A DNA stretch of 64,000 nt from JAPOXR01 sp963664715. Lineage in GTDB: Bacteria > Pseudomonadota > Alphaproteobacteria > Rhodobacterales > Rhodobacteraceae. Below, piece by piece: positions 61,226-64,000 of the stretch. A program made the position numbers and the translations under genes. Below the pieces are notes generated by a model. The model was given only the letters and a program-made list of their open reading frames with translations, was not told the origin of the DNA and searched no databases. Numbering within the stretch: position 1 is the stretch's first letter; every line of letters begins with the position of its first letter. The DNA lies in NCBI GenBank assembly GCA_963664715.2, contig CAXXUY010000011.1, positions 248,001 through 312,000 of the forward strand, given 5' to 3'.

Positions 61226-61408
61226 GGTGGCCGGTTTCGACGCCGCCGGGGAATCGAACGGTTTCGCCCGCAATTCATGGCAAAGGCGGCGCATGCGTTG
61301 CTTCCCGTTCGAATCAAAATGTTTGCCAATAATTTGCCAGCTTGCCACATCCACTGTCTCACAAAATGAAAAAGACCTGGAAAACTCAACGTGTTCAAGG
61401 ACTTTTAG

Positions 61409-61454
61409 TGGTTGCGGGGGTAGGATTTGATCCTGTGACCTTCAGGTGATGAGA
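61409..61454 (-). tRNA. 3'-half fragment of initiator tRNA(fMet), attachment-site-like
   Basis: Read on the minus strand the sequence runs from an anticodon-loop-like CTCAT through ACCTGAAGGTCACAGG, a T-loop-like TCAAATCC, then CCCCCGCAACCA. This is the 3' half of alphaproteobacterial initiator tRNA with a few changes (for example GATC for GGTTC in the T-arm). The 5' half is absent, so it is not a functional tRNA. Such 3' halves are left as att sites by tRNA-targeting integrases; no integrase gene is in the window. Confidence 0.6.
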
Positions 61455-61470
61455 CACATGATCGTCTGGG

Positions 61471-62238
61471 TCAACTACGCTTGATGACGCCGCTGGAAAT
61501 GAATCCGCCATCAACGGGGAGGGTCACACCGGTGATGTAGCCAGACTGCGGAAGCGCTAGAAATATGGCCGCGACCGCGACCTCATCCGGAGCACCGTAA
61601 CGGTCCATCGGAATGCCCTGCAGATAGGCACGGCGTGTCTCTGCATCGTGCATCCTCTGCACCAACGCCGTGTCTATGGCTCCCGGAGCGAGCGTGTTGA
61701 CTGTCACACCCGACCTGGCCCATTCCAGCGCCATGACTCGGGTCATTGCCGCGACACCTCCCTTGGAAGCACCATAGGCCGTGCGCCCAGTCCCGCCACG
61801 TTCGCCGGCGGTCGAGCACATCGAAACGATTCGACCATATCCCGCGTCGACCATGACCGCTCCGGCCGCCTGCATGACCAGGAAGCTGCCTGTGAGGTTC
61901 ACGGAAATGATCCGGTTCCAGTCCTCGACACTTGTCTCCAGCGCAGCCCTCTCGATGCCGATCCCGGCAAAATGCATCAGGATTTCCAGCGAACCGAACC
62001 GGCAGGTCGCTGCTCCAACCATGGCGGCGACCTCGTCGGGACTGGAAACGTCGGTCCTTACGAAGAGTGTTCGTGCACCGTCTCTTGACAGGTGTTCGGC
62101 AGCGCGCATTCCCATTTCCTCGTTTTGGTCGGCAATGACCACGTTGGCGCGCAAGTCTGCCAGCATCTGTGCCGTTGCGAGCCCGATGCCACTGGCGCCG
62201 CCGGTAACGATGGAAGTATGTCCGTCAAGCGATAACAT
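61471..62238 (-). CDS. Short-chain dehydrogenase/reductase
   Basis: A 255-residue classical SDR with TGGASGIGLATAQ (residues 12-24), NVVIADQN for cofactor choice (Asp after the second strand favours NAD), HFAG in place of NNAG, the catalytic Ser in VSMCSTAGERGG and YGASKGGVAAMTRV (Tyr about 154, Lys about 158). It ends DGGFISSG. The gene follows kbl by nine bases. Kbl needs 2-amino-3-ketobutyrate, normally made by threonine dehydrogenase, so this SDR may supply a similar ketone by oxidising a hydroxyamino acid. That role is inferred. Confidence 0.9.
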   Translation of the reverse strand: MLSLDGHTSIVTGGASGIGLATAQMLADLRANVVIADQNEEMGMRAAEHLSRDGARTLFVRTDVSSPDEVAAMVGAATCRFGSLEILMHFAGIGIERAALETSVEDWNRIISVNLTGSFLVMQAAGAVMVDAGYGRIVSMCSTAGERGGTGRTAYGASKGGVAAMTRVMALEWARSGVTVNTLAPGAIDTALVQRMHDAETRRAYLQGIPMDRYGAPDEVAVAAIFLALPQSGYITGVTLPVDGGFISSGVIKRS

Positions 62239-62247
62239 TTGGCCTGG

Positions 62248-63450
62248 TCACTCCGGATTTCGTTCAATCATACCAAGATCACGTCCAACTCTGGCGAATG
62301 CAGAGATCGCCCGGTCCAGGGTTGCAGTATCGTGGGTGGCCGACATCTGGACACGAATCCGATCCTGTCCGAGCGGCACGACCGGGTATGAGAAGGCAAC
62401 GACCAGAACGCCCTGCTCCCGCATCCTGCCAACAAATTCCTGGGCCAGGCGAGGGTCACGAAGCATTATCGGGACGATCGGGTGCTCGCCGGGGAGAAGT
62501 TCAAACCCGATTGCCGCCATTTCGGAACGGAAATGACCCGCGTTGCGCCACAGCCTGTCGCGAAGTTCGCTTGAACCGGCCAGAATCTCGAGCGCACGCA
62601 GGCCGGCGAGGGAGATGACGGGCGCAAGCGTGTTCGAAAACAGGTAAGGCCGTGCCTGCTGGCGCAGCCATTCGACAATTTCCGACCTTGCCGAAACATA
62701 GCCACCGCTCGCGCCGCCGAGCGCCTTGCCCAATGTTCCGGTCAGGATGTCCACATGGCCGGACACGCCGCAGAGTTCGGGTGTTCCCCGGCCTGACTTT
62801 CCGACAAGACCTACAGCATGGCTGTCATCCACCATCACCATCGCGTCATGCTGCTTTGCAAGGCGGCAGATGGACCGCAGATCGGCGATCGTGCCATCCA
62901 TCGAAAAGACCCCGTCCGTGGCGATCAGGCGATACCGAGCGTCCCGGGCATTGACCAACTGCATCTCCAAATCCGCCATGTCGTTGTTGGCGTAACGCAG
63001 CCGCCTTGCCTTGCAGAGCCGGATCCCGTCTATAATCGAGGCGTGGTTCAGCGCGTCCGAGATGACGACATCCTCTGCGCCGAGAATTGCCTCGAACAGA
63101 CCTGCGTTGGCGTCAAAGCAACTCGGGAACAGGATGGTATCTGGCATGGCCAGAAACTCGCTGAGGCTCTCTTCAAGCTGTTTGTGAAGACCGTGCGTTC
63201 CACAGATGAACCGCACCGACGACATGCCGAATCCGTAAGTGTCCAATGCCTCCTGCGCCGCAGAAACTATCTGTGGATTGTTCGCCAGGCCCAGGTAGTT
63301 GTTGGAACACAGGTTGATGCAGGTCGACCCGTCACGGAGTTCAACCTTTCCGTCCTGCGCTGAGGCAATGACCGTCTCAAACCTGTAAAGACCACGCGAC
63401 TTGAGGTCCGACATGCGCGCCGAGAGATCACCGCATAATCCATCAACCAT
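62248..63450 (-). CDS. kbl: Glycine C-acetyltransferase (2-amino-3-ketobutyrate CoA ligase)
   Basis: A 400-residue alpha-oxoamine synthase, the usual Kbl length. Motifs are LCSNNYLGLANNPQIVSAA, GFGMSSVRFICGTHGLHKQL, DDSHAVGLVGKSGRGT and the PLP lysine in LTGTLGKALGGASGG (Lys about 242). It converts 2-amino-3-ketobutyrate and CoA to glycine and acetyl-CoA. GTHGLHKQLE is specific to the Kbl branch against serine palmitoyltransferases. I chose the start at 63450 (MVDGLCGDLS), since the longer frame to 63648 adds unconserved residues. Confidence 0.9.
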   Translation of the reverse strand: MVDGLCGDLSARMSDLKSRGLYRFETVIASAQDGKVELRDGSTCINLCSNNYLGLANNPQIVSAAQEALDTYGFGMSSVRFICGTHGLHKQLEESLSEFLAMPDTILFPSCFDANAGLFEAILGAEDVVISDALNHASIIDGIRLCKARRLRYANNDMADLEMQLVNARDARYRLIATDGVFSMDGTIADLRSICRLAKQHDAMVMVDDSHAVGLVGKSGRGTPELCGVSGHVDILTGTLGKALGGASGGYVSARSEIVEWLRQQARPYLFSNTLAPVISLAGLRALEILAGSSELRDRLWRNAGHFRSEMAAIGFELLPGEHPIVPIMLRDPRLAQEFVGRMREQGVLVVAFSYPVVPLGQDRIRVQMSATHDTATLDRAISAFARVGRDLGMIERNPE

Positions 63451-63675
63451 CCCCAATACCCCCAAGTTAAGAACACAGCCCGGCGATCCGAGGCAGATTA
63501 CCTGTGAATTATCAACCACCTGATATGATGGAGCAATTGCAACTTCGGGATCCGCCGGAGTGCTTCTGTACATCCGACAGTTGCTCCTTGGCGTCTCGCG
63601 CGGGCCGCACCCGAACCAATGGTCGGGACCGGCGCACGGGTTCCGCACGGTAACGTCATCGGCGATTCCTGCTCA

Positions 63676-64000
63676 TTACCGGCCCAACACGACTTCCGGC
63701 AACCAGAGCGACAGCGACGGCACGAAGGTGACCAGGAGAAGTGTTGGTATCCAGGCAAACAGGATCATGATCATCGTCGGTTTCAACATGGAATTGACCG
63801 ACGTGGACCCGACCCGGGCACCCAGATACAGCAGAGGCGCCGTGGGAGGGGTGATATTGCCCATTCCCAGGTTTACCCCGATGATCGCCGCAAACTGGAT
63901 CGGGTCAATTCCGATGTCCTGAACCATCGGCAACAGCAGCGGCGCTGCCAGCAGAACGCCGGATACGTCGTCCATCAGCATCCCGATTGCTACCAGCAGC
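63676..64000 (-). CDS. TRAP transporter large permease, C-terminal part (runs off window)
   Basis: The frame is open to the window edge. It encodes the last membrane segments of a DctM-type permease: LLVAIGMLMDDVSGVLLAAP, LLLPMVQDIGIDPIQFAAII and VNLGMGNITPPTAPLLYLGA. Asp-Asp in MLMDDVSG and the NxGxxTPP motif are family features. TRAP systems import organic acids with a periplasmic binding protein and a sodium gradient. The 5' part lies beyond base 64000. It precedes kbl in the same direction with a 225-bp gap. Confidence 0.85.
   Translation of the reverse strand, partial: LLVAIGMLMDDVSGVLLAAPLLLPMVQDIGIDPIQFAAIIGVNLGMGNITPPTAPLLYLGARVGSTSVNSMLKPTMIMILFAWIPTLLLVTFVPSLSLWLPEVVLGR

Noticed and set aside
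61409..61454. Functional tRNA gene
   Set aside because: Only the anticodon-loop-to-CCA half is present; the acceptor 5' strand and D-arm are missing.
1..64000. CRISPR array
   Set aside because: No regularly spaced direct repeats were noticed anywhere, and no cas genes are present.

Overview
The window looks like a GC-rich alphaproteobacterial chromosome, with gene families and operon styles typical of rhizobia, Rhodobacterales and Rhodospirillales. It is dominated by uptake and catabolism of small nitrogen compounds and heavily scarred by mobile elements and gene decay. The genus cannot be fixed from the sequence; no rRNA, complete tRNA, CRISPR array or phage structural gene was seen.

Layout. 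1-2464: end of a sugar-type operon (partial protein, metallo-beta-lactamase-fold hydrolase, UgpC/MalK-like ATPase). 3173-6564: accessory patch with a RES toxin and a frame-extended antitoxin behind a palindromic operator, mobilisation-gene relics, and the mobile mystery pair MmpA/Fic (MmpB). 6564-11863: an IS630-family element whose transposase gene is split near its 3' end by a complete Tn3-family transposon (38-bp inverted repeats, TnpA, resolvase); joining the flanks restores the IS630 C-terminus in frame. 12069-26274: a catabolic locus with a PatB/MalY-like C-S lyase, cyclic amidohydrolase, hydantoin racemase, fused DppDF ATPase, rhodanese, DppA/B/C, a second binding protein without signal peptide, a VOC protein and a STAND-like NTPase fused to an FGE/C-type-lectin domain.

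27048-39229: a second locus with an amidohydrolase, HyuA/HyuB, a complete Dpp-type ABC transporter, a second Asp/Glu/hydantoin racemase and a divergent XRE-cupin regulator. 39370-48244: a hydroxyproline-type region (MDR oxidoreductase, DapA-family deaminase, relics of a D-amino-acid oxidase-type dehydrogenase and of a hydroxyproline epimerase, an enolase-superfamily enzyme) followed by a LivKHMGF transporter on the other strand. In all three ABC operons a strong stem-loop sits just downstream of the binding-protein gene.

48273-61460 is a decaying accessory region: an unrecognised 356-aa protein, a broken HTH antitoxin plus TIR-like gene, IS110 fragments, a sterol-desaturase-like hydroxylase, GntR and SDR genes, a lacI relic split across both strands, a truncated Rieske ferredoxin, a VOC protein, a TnpB relic, an intact AbiEi/AbiEii pair, a relic LivK-type protein, and a 3' half of initiator tRNA that looks like an attachment-site scar. 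61471-64000 returns to ordinary chromosome: SDR, glycine C-acetyltransferase (Kbl) and the end of a TRAP transporter permease.
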